Of a stretch of DNA of 64,000 nt, positions 35,704 through 43,579 are shown piece by piece. Position numbers and translations under genes: made by a program. This DNA comes from Antiquaquibacter metalliresistens. GTDB taxonomy: Bacteria; Actinomycetota; Actinomycetes; Actinomycetales; Microbacteriaceae. Every line of letters begins with the position of its first letter. Positions within the stretch are counted from its first letter, which is position 1. A model generated the notes under the pieces. It had not been told where the DNA came from. It saw only the letters and a program-made list of their open reading frames with translations, and did not search any database. The stretch covers positions 1 through 64,000 of the forward strand of contig NZ_JARGEM010000003.1 of NCBI RefSeq assembly GCF_029211225.1, given 5' to 3'.

Positions 35704-35777
35704 GGTGATCGACGGGACTCGAACCCGCGACATCCGGCACCACAAGCCAGCGCTCTACCAACTGAGCTACGACCACC
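35704..35777 (-). tRNA. tRNA-His (GUG)
   Basis: On the minus strand the sequence folds into a full cloverleaf: acceptor GTGGTCG/CGATCAC, D-stem GCTC/GAGC, anticodon arm CTGGC TTGTGGT GCCGG with anticodon GTG, and T-arm GCGGG TTCGAGT CCCGT. The genome encodes the extra G at -1 opposite C73, the identity mark of tRNA-His. It sits between orn and clpS. Confidence 0.97.
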
Positions 35778-35807
35778 ATGCGCTGCGAAGCAGCGACGAC
35801 AAGTGTA

Positions 35808-36428
35808 TTACAGCCCTGGAGTGAACCTGGTCACGATCTGCGCAGAGATCGCCTGCACCTCGTCGGTGGTCGGTCCGGGTTCCGGTACGAACGCGGCGGC
35901 GCGGTAGTAGGCGAGCTCGCGGATCGACTCGCGGATGTCGGCGAGGGCGCGGTGGCCGCCGTCTTTGACGGGCGCGTTGAAGTACACCCGCGGGAACCAG
36001 CGCCGGGAGAGTTCCTTGATCGACGACACGTCGATGCTGCGGTAGTGCAGGTGCGCATCCACGCGCGGCATGTACTTGGCCAGGAACGTGCGGTCGGTGC
36101 CGATCGTGTTGCCCGCCAGGGGCGCCGATTGCGGGGTCGGCACGAACTTCAGGATGTACTCGTTCACCGCGAACTCGGCGTCGGCCAGCGAGACGCCGTT
36201 CGGGATGTCGTCGAGCAGGCCGCTCTCGCGATGCATCGCGGTGACGAAGTCGCCCATGTTGTCGAGGGCGGCCTGATCGGGCTTGATCACGATCTCGAAA
36301 CCGGGGTCCACCGGCACCAGGTCGTAGTCCGTGATGACCACGGCGACCTCGACGAGCTCGTCGACGGTGATGTCCAACCCCGTCATCTCGCAGTCGATCC
36401 ACACGAGCAGGTCCGAGCTTGAAGACAT
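35808..36428 (-). CDS. orn: Oligoribonuclease
   Basis: The 206-residue DEDDh exonuclease begins LLVWIDCEMTGLDITVDELV (first D and E), has NTIGTDRTFLAKYMP and RSIDVSSIKELSRRW (third acidic residue), and HRALADIRESIREL (general-base His and last Asp). Orn degrades 2-5-nt RNAs and linear di-nucleotides to mononucleotides and is generally essential in actinobacteria. TAGACT lies six bases before the ATG. Confidence 0.96.
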   Translation of the reverse strand: MSSSSDLLVWIDCEMTGLDITVDELVEVAVVITDYDLVPVDPGFEIVIKPDQAALDNMGDFVTAMHRESGLLDDIPNGVSLADAEFAVNEYILKFVPTPQSAPLAGNTIGTDRTFLAKYMPRVDAHLHYRSIDVSSIKELSRRWFPRVYFNAPVKDGGHRALADIRESIRELAYYRAAAFVPEPGPTTDEVQAISAQIVTRFTPGL

Positions 36429-36437
36429 GCCCGCAGT

Positions 36438-37217
36438 CTACTGCGGGGGTGTGATCGCGATCAGGCCGGGGAGCTTGGGGTCCCGCCCGTCACCGGTGGA
36501 GCGGCGGCGCAGGCGTCGAGCGAGCCAGGGCAGGGCGTGTCGTTGCATCCACCCCACCGTGCCGAGCGACGTGCTCGACGGCGCGGGTGCGGTGCGCGCG
36601 CCGAACTCGTAGTAGGGAACCCCGAGCGCGTGCGCCGCCTTGCTCGCGAGCAGCCGATGGCCGGCCGGGGTCAGGTGCACGCGGTCTTCGGCCCACATCG
36701 CCGAGGACTGCAGTTCACGCGCGCCCCAGAGGTCGAGCGTGAAGGTGCCGTGCGTGCGGGCGATGCTCCACAGGTTGGCGTTGAACACGGCGGCCCGCCC
36801 GCGGAACGGCTTGAGGAAGAAGGCGAACCGCGGGTCGAAGCAGGTCGCCAACAGTACGTCGGCGCCGGCCGCCCGCAGTTGCGCGACACCGCTCTCCACG
36901 TCGGCGGCGAGGGCATCCGGGTCGGCCTTCGCGCTCATGAGGTCGTTGCCCCCGATGAGGATGGATGCCAGGTCCGCCTGCAACTCGATGGCGCGAGGCA
37001 CCTGCTCCTCCACCACGTGCCGCACGCGGCGCCCGCGCACCCCCAGGTTCGCGTACTCGAAGGGGTTGCCGCGCAGCCGAGCGTTGCCGTCGAGGATCGT
37101 CGCGAGCCGGTCCGCCCAGCCGAACCACGGCTCCCCGGAGCCGATGATGGGATCGCAGAAGCCCTCGGTGATGGAGTCGCCGAGTGCGACGTACCGGTGC
37201 CACTGCGTGAGGCTCAC
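36438..37217 (-). CDS. SGNH/GDSL hydrolase
   Basis: The 259-residue esterase shows all SGNH blocks: VALGDSITEGFCDP (nucleophile Ser near residue 15), GVRGRRVRHVV (Gly), LIGGNDLMS (Asn) and EDRVHLTPAGHRLLA (Asp and His). No signal peptide is visible. Such enzymes deacylate sugars, lipids or arylesters. It starts at GTG. Confidence 0.9.
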   Translation of the reverse strand: MSLTQWHRYVALGDSITEGFCDPIIGSGEPWFGWADRLATILDGNARLRGNPFEYANLGVRGRRVRHVVEEQVPRAIELQADLASILIGGNDLMSAKADPDALAADVESGVAQLRAAGADVLLATCFDPRFAFFLKPFRGRAAVFNANLWSIARTHGTFTLDLWGARELQSSAMWAEDRVHLTPAGHRLLASKAAHALGVPYYEFGARTAPAPSSTSLGTVGWMQRHALPWLARRLRRRSTGDGRDPKLPGLIAITPPQ

Positions 37218-37355
37218 GAGACCAGTGTGTGGATGCCACCCGGCGCGGGCCAGTGCGCCGCGGGCGGTATCACCGGATGTGCACCCAGTGTTCCCGCGCG
37301 GTACACCGGGCGGGAGCCGTTCGCCGCGGGGGCCCCGGGATCGTAGGCTGGGGTC

Positions 37356-37628
37356 ATGAGCGAAAACCCCACCCTCGCCAAGGGCGACGAGTACATCGTG
37401 TTCTACTCCGGCGGCCCCTACGACGGTCAGTCGGACACGCGCATCTCCACCGATGGCACGTGGGAGACCGAGATCACCGTGATCGCCGCATTCGACGGCA
37501 AGGAGACGCAGCTCGACTACGTCGGGCCGGTCGCCAAGCAGGTCGGCGAGCAGGTGCAGGTCACCTACACGTGGGACCAGCCGGACAGCGACCCGATCGA
37601 GGCGCTCGACGAGCGCGGCGAGGTCTAG
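37356..37628 (+). CDS. Small acidic protein, function unknown
   Basis: A 90-residue, strongly acidic, beta-rich protein (KGDEYIVFYSGGPYDGQSDT, VTYTWDQPDSDPIEALDERG). I do not recognise a characterised family. The start is strongly supported by TAGGCT six bases upstream. It is followed 36 bp later by a thioredoxin-like gene. Confidence 0.65.
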   Translation: MSENPTLAKGDEYIVFYSGGPYDGQSDTRISTDGTWETEITVIAAFDGKETQLDYVGPVAKQVGEQVQVTYTWDQPDSDPIEALDERGEV

Positions 37629-37664
37629 GGGAATCGTCGGACGACCGCGCCGGTTGGCCTAGGC

Positions 37665-37925
37665 GTGAAGGTCTCGTTCTATTCCTCGGCATTCTGTGAA
37701 CCGTGCATGATCACGCGCTCGGTGCTGGCGGAGGCGGCGCGGCTCGTGCCCGCGGCATCCGTGGTCGAGCTGGATGTGGCGCGGTCCGAGCCGCAAGCGC
37801 AGGCCGACGGCATCCGCGTGACCCCGACGGTGATCATCGCCTCGGATGACGGCACCGAGGTGTTCCGCGCCGAGGGCGCTCCCACGCTGAACCAGGTGCT
37901 CGTCGCGCTGGCGAAGGCGGTCTAG
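37665..37925 (+). CDS. Short thioredoxin/glutaredoxin-fold protein
   Basis: The 86-residue protein has a CxxC active site in FYSSAFCEPCMITRSVLAEA (about residues 10-13) and the cis-Pro region GIRVTPTVIIASDDG. It is a minimal cytoplasmic thioredoxin-fold oxidoreductase. The GTG start at 37665 is the only sensible one. No partner is obvious. Confidence 0.82.
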   Translation: MKVSFYSSAFCEPCMITRSVLAEAARLVPAASVVELDVARSEPQAQADGIRVTPTVIIASDDGTEVFRAEGAPTLNQVLVALAKAV

Positions 37926-38023
37926 GCCTTTCGGTTCGATCGCGCGGCCCGCTTCGGCGGTCCCGTCCGCGTCGATCGCTCTGCCCGGCTCTGCGGCCGG
38001 TGGCTCACGCCCCCCCCGCAGAC

Positions 38024-38063
38024 GTTCGCAGAATCAAGGACAACGTCCTTGATTCTCCGAGTC
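38024..38063. repeat. Dispersed 40-bp palindromic repeat, copy B
   Basis: AGAATCAAGGAC pairs perfectly with GTCCTTGATTCT around a 3-base AAC loop, a 12-bp stem. The 40 bases match copy A at 17921-17960 at 34 positions, and both copies begin GTTCGCAGAA and end CGAGTC. It is in the 262-bp spacer upstream of tRNA-Arg. Confidence 0.75.
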
Positions 38064-38187
38064 CCTTTGACGCAAGGGGCGGGCGGGCAAGCGGCAGGTG
38101 CGATGGGACCGGAGGGGTCGGCCGCGAGGTGCTTGGGGGCCGGGAGCGGCCGAAAGCGGTATTCTTGGGCCGCGCATGGAGGGTCCT

Positions 38188-38259
38188 CCCCCCGTAGCTC
38201 AGTGGAAGAGCACGCGGTTTCTACCCGCATGGTCGGGGGTTCGAATCCCTCCGGGGGGA
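38188..38259 (+). tRNA. tRNA-Arg (UCU)
   Basis: A full cloverleaf: acceptor CCCCCCG/CGGGGGG with A73, D-stem GCTC/GAGC, anticodon arm CGCGG TTTCTAC CCGCA with anticodon TCT, five-base variable loop TGGTC, and T-arm GGGGG TTCGAAT CCCTC. It begins with C1:G72 and has a C.A mismatch at 27-43, both slightly unusual. CCA is not encoded. A possible -10, TATTCT, lies at 38160-38165. Confidence 0.93.
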
Positions 38260-38278
38260 CTCTCGCTACAGTGATCGC

Positions 38279-38677
38279 ATGAAGCGCCTGATGATGCTCT
38301 CCGTCGCTGCGCCCGGCGTGGCCATGCTCCTTGTCGGATGCACCGCTACCGGTCCCACCGTCGCGACCTTCGAGGTCGCCGGCCAGCAGACCTTCAAGAT
38401 CGAACTCGCGACGCCCGAGCTCATTCAGCACGCGAAGGATCTGATGGCGGGTTCGGAGGAGGGGCGCATCCCGGTCGGCACGATCGTGCGAGACGACCCG
38501 AGCGTCAACGCACCATGGTCGTGGCACATCGATCCGGCCACGCTCGAGTTCGCCGACGCCACCATCGAGGTGTGCGACGGCCTGCCCGAGTACGTCGAAG
38601 ACGGCACGCTCACCTCGGACACCTACTGCCCGTGGTCGGCCGAGGTGATCGAGATCACTGGGCCGGGTGCGGATTAG
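38279..38677 (+). CDS. Lipoprotein with a BP74-like domain
   Basis: The 132-residue protein has a lipoprotein signal with lipobox LVGC (Cys near residue 21). The mature part resembles the BP74 N-terminal domain: FEVAGQQTFKIELATPELIQ, then WSWHIDPATLEFADATIEVC and YCPWSAEVIEI. The two Cys are expected to pair. Proteins of this type are secreted and poorly understood. TACAGT lies six bases before the ATG, only 7 bp after the tRNA-Arg gene. Confidence 0.75.
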   Translation: MKRLMMLSVAAPGVAMLLVGCTATGPTVATFEVAGQQTFKIELATPELIQHAKDLMAGSEEGRIPVGTIVRDDPSVNAPWSWHIDPATLEFADATIEVCDGLPEYVEDGTLTSDTYCPWSAEVIEITGPGAD

Positions 38678-39268
38678 CTAGCGGTCGACGGTCACCGGCA
38701 CGGCTTCGGTCTGCTGGCTGGCCGCCCACTCGCGCTGCTTGGTGGTGAGTTCGTCCTCCGCGCTCGGAGTCTCGTACTTCCAGGCCGCCAGGTCTTGGGC
38801 GAACAGGCGTCGTGCCTTCGCGGGCTTGTTCTGCCAGGCGATCAGGCCGTCCTGCAGGTCGGCGAGGTCCTGCTCGGCCTGAAAGCTGAAGTTCGCGGAG
38901 TTCTGGCGCAGGGTCGCGAGGTGGTGCGCCGCCCAGTCCGCGGCGAGGGCCGCGCCATCGACGGGCAACAGGCGCACGCGCACCTCGGCCTCGCTGGCCT
39001 GGTGGTCGACGTGATCCTTCTCGCTCGCCGAGAGCGTGCTCCAGGTGGCCGCCTTGCGTCCGGCCGCGAGCAGGGATGCCACGGCCGCCGCCTTGTGCTG
39101 CCGATCCTGCTGCGCGATCAGCCGCTTCGTCGAGCCGCGCGCGATCAGCCCGGCGATGAGGCCCGCGGCGAGGATCGCGATGAAGGGCAGGATCGCTCCG
39201 GTGATGATGCGCCAGCCTTCGCTCGAGCCCGCCCACCTGACGATGTCGTTCCACCAGTCCTGGATCAT
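38678..39268 (-). CDS. Single-pass membrane protein of unknown function
   Basis: The 196-residue product has one N-terminal helix (ITGAILPFIAILAAGLIAGL) followed by a long charged helical region (KRLIAQQDRQHKAAAVASLL and similar). No family is recognised. The start is supported by TACAGT six bases upstream. Its stop abuts the stop of the convergent BP74-like gene. Confidence 0.65.
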   Translation of the reverse strand: MIQDWWNDIVRWAGSSEGWRIITGAILPFIAILAAGLIAGLIARGSTKRLIAQQDRQHKAAAVASLLAAGRKAATWSTLSASEKDHVDHQASEAEVRVRLLPVDGAALAADWAAHHLATLRQNSANFSFQAEQDLADLQDGLIAWQNKPAKARRLFAQDLAAWKYETPSAEDELTTKQREWAASQQTEAVPVTVDR

Positions 39269-39335
39269 GCAGGCACTGTAACCCCGGGCTCGCGCAGCGA
39301 CGGTCAGCGACAGGCCGGTGCGGCGAACCCACGGC

Positions 39336-39581
39336 TCAGAAGCGGAAGCAGTCCATCGCGTCGTCGAAGCGCCAGAACTCGCCGACGGCGAGGAATCGGC
39401 GCTGCCGTGGCAGCATGCGGCGGGCGCCGAACCGATCGCCGGCGGCGGTCGTGGTGCGGTCGACGTATCCGAGCACCTCGCCGTCCGCGCGGGTCACGCG
39501 CCACAGGTCGTCGTGCAGTTGCACGCTGACGACGCCCGAGCGCGTCGCGGTGTTCAGCGGGGCGAAATCCAGAACGGTCAC
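39336..39581 (-). CDS. Small soluble protein of unknown function (81 aa)
   Basis: A compact beta-rich sequence (SGVVSVQLHDDLWRVTRADG, GYVDRTTTAAGDRFGARRML) ending EFWRFDDAMDCFRF. I do not recognise a characterised family. GTG 39581 has AGGAGAGG seven bases upstream, so it is very probably expressed. Confidence 0.7.
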   Translation of the reverse strand: MTVLDFAPLNTATRSGVVSVQLHDDLWRVTRADGEVLGYVDRTTTAAGDRFGARRMLPRQRRFLAVGEFWRFDDAMDCFRF

Positions 39582-39619
39582 GATCGATCCTCTCCTGTGC
39601 TGTGCTTGCACATTCGAAG

Positions 39620-40570
39620 CTATGTTCGACCACCGACATCCGGATTCGCGAGCGCGAGGTCGGCATCCACGACCCGTCCGCGGCGAGCGGTCTGGGCCAG
39701 CACGATGCCGGCGAGCACGACCGCGGCGCCGACCAGTTGCACCGGACCGAGCCGCTCGCCCAGCCACAGCCAGGCCACGGCGAACGCGAAGATCACCTCG
39801 GAGGAGGCGAGCACCCCGGCGGCGGTGGCCTTGAGCCGCCCGATGGCCGAGAACGACAGCAGGAACGGCAGGAACGAGCCCATCACCACGAGCCAGGCGA
39901 GCGGCACCCACAACGGCAGCACGACCTCCGCGAGATTGCCGGTGAGGGAGACCGGGTGCGTGAGGATCGCGGGATCGATCGCCCACCATCCGCTGAAGAA
40001 GGCCCAGAACAGCGCCGCGAACCCGCCGGTCCAGAAGGCGACCGCGAGCGGGCTCGTGGCGGTGACCTGACGTTCGCCGACCAGGAAGTAGATGGAGAGG
40101 GTGAGGGCCGCGGCGAGCGCCATGATCACGCCGAACGGGTCGAGGTGGCTCGCCCACACCTGCGCGACGAGCGCCAGACCGGCCAGCACGAGGCCGATCG
40201 CGATCCACAGACGCGCCCGCACCTGCTCCTTGAAGAACAGGAACGCCACGAGCGCGACGATGAGCACGGCGAGGTACTCGAACAGCAGGGCGATGCCCAC
40301 CGGCAGCAGCTGCACCGCATAGGCGTAGGTGACCTGCAGCAGGGCCACACCGAAGACGCCGAGCACGGCCATGATGCCGATCTGCTTCAGCGGCAGGCGG
40401 AACGCCGAGCGGTCGACGACGAGCAGGATGGCGCCCGCGATCAGGAAGGTGCCGAGCGTGCGGAACTGGGTCACCTGGGTCGGGCTCAACCCGCTCTCGA
40501 TCACGACCTTCGTGACGCTGCCGTTCGCGCCGAACAGCAGGGCCGCGAGCAGCCCGAAGAGATAGCCCAC
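39620..40570 (-). CDS. EamA/DMT family transporter
   Basis: The 316-residue protein has ten hydrophobic segments in two EamA repeats (each near 140 residues), starting MGYLFGLLAALLFGANGSVT. LPVGIALLFEYLAVLIVAL and LKATAAGVLASSEVIFAFAV are the conserved end-of-repeat helices. Such proteins export amino acids, purines or other metabolites. Its GTG lies one base after the stop of the upstream aldo/keto reductase gene, so the two are co-transcribed. Confidence 0.9.
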   Translation of the reverse strand: MGYLFGLLAALLFGANGSVTKVVIESGLSPTQVTQFRTLGTFLIAGAILLVVDRSAFRLPLKQIGIMAVLGVFGVALLQVTYAYAVQLLPVGIALLFEYLAVLIVALVAFLFFKEQVRARLWIAIGLVLAGLALVAQVWASHLDPFGVIMALAAALTLSIYFLVGERQVTATSPLAVAFWTGGFAALFWAFFSGWWAIDPAILTHPVSLTGNLAEVVLPLWVPLAWLVVMGSFLPFLLSFSAIGRLKATAAGVLASSEVIFAFAVAWLWLGERLGPVQLVGAAVVLAGIVLAQTARRGRVVDADLALANPDVGGRT

Positions 40571-40571
40571 C

Positions 40572-41579
40572 TCAGCGGCGCATGCCGGTGCCGTGCACCG
40601 CGAACGGCTCGATCGCCGCGATCTCCTCGGCTGTCAGGGCGGGGGAGTCGAGGGCGGCGAGGTTGTTCTCCAGCTGGGCCACGCTCGAGGCACCGATGAG
40701 CGCACTCGTGACCTCGGGAATGCGCAGCACCCAGCTCAGCGCGAGCTGCGCAAGGCTCTGTCCCCGCGCCTCGGCGATCGCCGTGAGCCCGCGCGCTCGG
40801 TCGAGGTACTCGTCCGTGATGTTGCGCGCGTCGATCCAGCGTCCCTCCGCGGCACGCGAGTCCGCGGGGATGCCCGTGAGATACCGATTCGTCAGCATGC
40901 CCTGGGCGAGCGGCGAGAACACGATGCTGCCGATGCCGAGCTCGTCGAGCACGGGGAAGAGTCCGTCTTCGATGTGCCGGTCGAACATGTTGTAGCGGGG
41001 CTGGTGGATGGTGAGGGGCACCTTGTGCTCGGCCAGGGCCGCGAACGCCGCGCGCGTCTGCTCGGGGTTGTAGTTGGAGATGCCCACGTAGAGCGCCTTG
41101 CCGGCGTGCACGGCGGAGGCGAGCGCCCCCATCGTCTCCTCGATCGGGGTGTCGGGATCGGGCCGGTGCGAATAGAAGATGTCGAAGTACTCGAGGCCGG
41201 TGCGCTTCAGGCTGGCATCCAGGGAGGACAGCAGGTACTTGCGCGAGCCCCACTCCCCATAGGGCCCCGACCACATGTCGTAGCCGGCCTTGCTCGAGAC
41301 GATGAGCTCGTCGCGGTAGGGCGCCAGGTCTTGCGCGAAGATCGTGCCGAAATTGGTCTCGGCGGAGCCGGGCGGCGGTCCGTAGTTGTTGGCGATATCG
41401 ATGTGCGTGACGCCGAGGTCGAAGGCGCGACGGATGATCGCCCGCTGCGTCTCGAGCGGTCGGTCCGCGCCGAAGTTGTTCCAGAGTCCGAGCGAGATGC
41501 GGGGCAGCTTGAGGCCGCTGCGACCGGTGCGGGCGTAGGTCATGGAGTCGTAGCGCGTGGTGGCGGCGTCGTAGGGCAT
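40572..41579 (-). CDS. Aldo/keto reductase (YghZ/MgrA-like)
   Basis: The 335-residue TIM-barrel oxidoreductase has THIDIANNYGPPPGSAETNF (catalytic Asp and Tyr), the catalytic Lys in LIVSSKAGYDMWSGPYGEWG, and DIFYSHRPDPDTPIEETMGA with the catalytic His. The WSGPYGEWGSRKYLL segment is characteristic of the L-glyceraldehyde-3-phosphate reductase subgroup, which detoxifies aldehydes with NADPH. TAGGCT lies six bases before the ATG. Confidence 0.92.
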   Translation of the reverse strand: MPYDAATTRYDSMTYARTGRSGLKLPRISLGLWNNFGADRPLETQRAIIRRAFDLGVTHIDIANNYGPPPGSAETNFGTIFAQDLAPYRDELIVSSKAGYDMWSGPYGEWGSRKYLLSSLDASLKRTGLEYFDIFYSHRPDPDTPIEETMGALASAVHAGKALYVGISNYNPEQTRAAFAALAEHKVPLTIHQPRYNMFDRHIEDGLFPVLDELGIGSIVFSPLAQGMLTNRYLTGIPADSRAAEGRWIDARNITDEYLDRARGLTAIAEARGQSLAQLALSWVLRIPEVTSALIGASSVAQLENNLAALDSPALTAEEIAAIEPFAVHGTGMRR

Positions 41580-41672
41580 GGGTTCAGCCTAGGGAATGCC
41601 ACCGATGGTGGAACGGTTGTTCTCTTTGGTGGCCCCACCGCATCCCCTCCAGTAGAAAGTTAGGCTCACCCC

Positions 41673-42200
41673 ATGCACACCTTCGTTCTCGCCGGCGGCT
41701 GTTTCTGGTGTCTCGACGCCGTCTATCGCACCCTCGACGGAGTCAAGGACGTCGTCTCCGGCTACACCGGCGGCACCACCGTCCACCCCTCCTACGAGGC
41801 CGTCTGCACCGGCACCACCGGTCACGCCGAGGCCGTCGCCGTCACGTTCGACCCGGAGGTCATCCCCGACGACGTGATTCTCGACGTGTTCTTCAGCCTG
41901 CACGACCCGCGCCAGCTCAACCGTCAGGGCAACGACGTCGGTACCCAGTACCGCTCCGCGATGTTCTACGCCGACGACGAGCAGAAGGCTCAGTTCGAGG
42001 CGGCGCGCGACCGTGCCGCGGAGTATTGGGATGGCGGCATCGTCACCGAGATCGCGCCGCTCGGAGAGTGGTACCGCGCCGAGGAGTACCACCAGGACTT
42101 CTTCGCGAAGAACCCGGGTCAGGGCTACTGCATGGCGGTGGCGCTGCCCAAGGTCAACAAGATCCGCAAGTCGTTCGCGAAGTACGTGCTCGCGTCGTGA
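41673..42200 (+). CDS. msrA: Peptide methionine-S-sulfoxide reductase
   Basis: The 175-residue enzyme has the GCFWC active site (AGGCFWCLDAVYRTLDGV, about residue 10) and the family motifs GYTGGTT, PSYEAVCTGTTGHAEAV and QGNDVGTQYRSAMFY. It repairs S-sulfoxide methionine using thioredoxin. A later Cys (GQGYC) is the likely resolving residue. TAGGCT sits six bases before the ATG. Confidence 0.96.
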   Translation: MHTFVLAGGCFWCLDAVYRTLDGVKDVVSGYTGGTTVHPSYEAVCTGTTGHAEAVAVTFDPEVIPDDVILDVFFSLHDPRQLNRQGNDVGTQYRSAMFYADDEQKAQFEAARDRAAEYWDGGIVTEIAPLGEWYRAEEYHQDFFAKNPGQGYCMAVALPKVNKIRKSFAKYVLAS

Positions 42201-42262
42201 TCGCCTGAAGGTTCCCTGTCGAGGGGTTCCTTCTCGCGGCATCCCGGCGTAGCGTCGCCGGT

Positions 42263-42475
42263 ATGAGTGAAACGACACTGACCGGGCAGACCTGGGTGGC
42301 TTTCGGCTCCAACGGCGCCGTCGGATCCATCCACCGCACGAGCGAGGGATTCACCTTCAAGCGGCTCGGCGATGATGCGTTCCGCGGCACCTTCGACACG
42401 CTCGACGGGGCCAAGGGCGCGCTCCACGCCGCGTTGCCTGCCGGTTCCGACTGGCCGGATTTCCGCGAGCACTAG
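42263..42475 (+). CDS. Small protein of unknown function (70 aa)
   Basis: The sequence (WVAFGSNGAVGSIHRTSEGF, ending DWPDFREH) has a predicted beta-sheet face and no recognised family. TAGCGT seven bases upstream supports the start. Its last codons are inside the 98-bp repeat that is duplicated downstream of the island, so a fragment of this gene (FREH and stop) also exists near 43586. Confidence 0.65.
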   Translation: MSETTLTGQTWVAFGSNGAVGSIHRTSEGFTFKRLGDDAFRGTFDTLDGAKGALHAALPAGSDWPDFREH

Positions 42476-42552
42476 GTCTGCTCCACAACCGACACCGACG
42501 GCGCCGCTCCTCCCCAGAACCGGGGGAGGACGGCGCCGTCGTCGTGTGTGCT
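42455..42552. repeat. Left 98-bp direct repeat of a small island
   Basis: Bases 42455-42552 are identical to 43580-43677 except at one position (T42460 versus G43585). The repeat spans the last codons of the preceding gene and the complete terminator hairpin. It bounds a 1,027-bp insert that holds two minus-strand genes. Confidence 0.93.
42496..42541 (+). terminator. Strong hairpin terminator, left copy
   Basis: CGACGGCGCCG (42496-42506) pairs perfectly with CGGCGCCGTCG (42531-42541), and CTCCTCCCC pairs with GGGGGAGGA inside it around a short loop. No T-run follows, as is common for actinobacterial terminators. Confidence 0.8.
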
Positions 42553-42736
42553 ACGCGCCTCGGCGCCTCAATAGGACGGTCACGATGAAGCCCACTGCTG
42601 CGACCGCGGCCGTAATGAACAGGGTGGTGACGTTCATCGTGATCAGATACGCGAGTACGCCGACCAGCGCGAGTGCTGCGGCGACGAGGAGGCCCACCAG
42701 CCAGGGGCGTCGATTGGCCAGGTTTCCTTCAGTCAT
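42551..42736 (-). CDS. Small two-helix membrane protein in the island
   Basis: A 61-residue protein that is almost all membrane: WLVGLLVAAALALVGVLAYL and TLFITAAVAAVGFIVTVLL, with a terminal RRRGA. It could be a small immunity or accessory protein for the secreted product encoded next to it, but that is a guess from size, order and topology. GGAGG lies about six bases before the ATG. Its TAG stop touches the repeat boundary. Confidence 0.7.
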   Translation of the reverse strand: MTEGNLANRRPWLVGLLVAAALALVGVLAYLITMNVTTLFITAAVAAVGFIVTVLLRRRGA

Positions 42737-42777
42737 GAGTTTCCTCCAAGGTGCGACATCGACTACTGAGCGAGGTC

Positions 42778-43407
42778 TTATCCACCGGACTTCTCCGTGA
42801 CCCCGTTCCAGAGCCCCTTGATCTGAACCCACTGGTTGACACACGAGGGGGCAGGGATGTCATTGCAGAAGAGACCCATAGTGTACGACGTGTGACCACC
42901 GTTGGGCCGGCCGCCTTCCGTTGAATAGGCGTCCCAGTCGTTGACCACGCCGTTGAAATACCACCCGAATCCCGAACCCGTAGTTATGTAGTCACTGATC
43001 GCGGAGACAGACAGGCCAGTGGCATTGAATGACTTGTGCATCGTGATCCGGGTAAGTGCACCGCCGAACGCGTTGTACCAGATCTGGTCGTGCGAGGTCG
43101 AGACTACTGCGAGAGGCACAGGTTCCCCCTGAGCTTCCAGGGTTGCCGCTTCGTCCTCCGTCGGCTGACGTGTCGACTGCTCGTACTGTTGTTCAGTCGT
43201 GACTGGTATTGACTCGACGAGGCCAGCGTCCCACGCTGCGCGCGCCCATGTCTCGTCAACTCCGAGTGCCATGGCTGCGGATACGAGTTCTTCCTCGGTC
43301 CACCCGTTCACCGCTGCATCGTCTGCGGCGGCGGGCAGTGCCGGAATTGCGACAAGCACGACGCCAACCACGATCGACGCCAGAGCTTTCTGCTTTCTCG
43401 ATCCCAT
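42778..43407 (-). CDS. Secreted protein of unknown function in the island
   Basis: The 209-residue product has a clean Sec signal (SIVVGVVLVAIPALPAAADD). A middle region (WTEEELVSAAMALGVDETWA) comes next, then a C-terminal domain rich in aromatic, Gly and Ser residues: ALTRITMHKSFNATGLSVSA, GWYFNGVVNDWDAYS, and LFCNDIPAPSC with the only Cys pair. It does not match a family I know. AAGGGAG lies eight bases upstream. Base composition is visibly lower in G+C than flanking genes, which fits acquisition together with the repeats. Confidence 0.75.
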   Translation of the reverse strand: MGSRKQKALASIVVGVVLVAIPALPAAADDAAVNGWTEEELVSAAMALGVDETWARAAWDAGLVESIPVTTEQQYEQSTRQPTEDEAATLEAQGEPVPLAVVSTSHDQIWYNAFGGALTRITMHKSFNATGLSVSAISDYITTGSGFGWYFNGVVNDWDAYSTEGGRPNGGHTSYTMGLFCNDIPAPSCVNQWVQIKGLWNGVTEKSGG

Positions 43408-43579
43408 AAGGCGATCTCCCTTCTCTTCGTGTGATGTTTCCTATGGAAAGGCTCACAGGTGCGCCACCCCGTGTTCAGTCGTGACAAGTGACGACTGTCG
43501 CGATGGCGAGATTCGACGTAGCGTTGAAAGGCTGGGCTATTCAGACCAATCGGAATCGCGGTACCCAGTGCGACGCACC

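Noticed and set aside
38137-38165. Complete sigma-70-type promoter for tRNA-Arg
   Set aside because: TATTCT is a plausible -10, but no TTGACA-like box is found at a suitable distance, so it is mentioned only in the tRNA entry.
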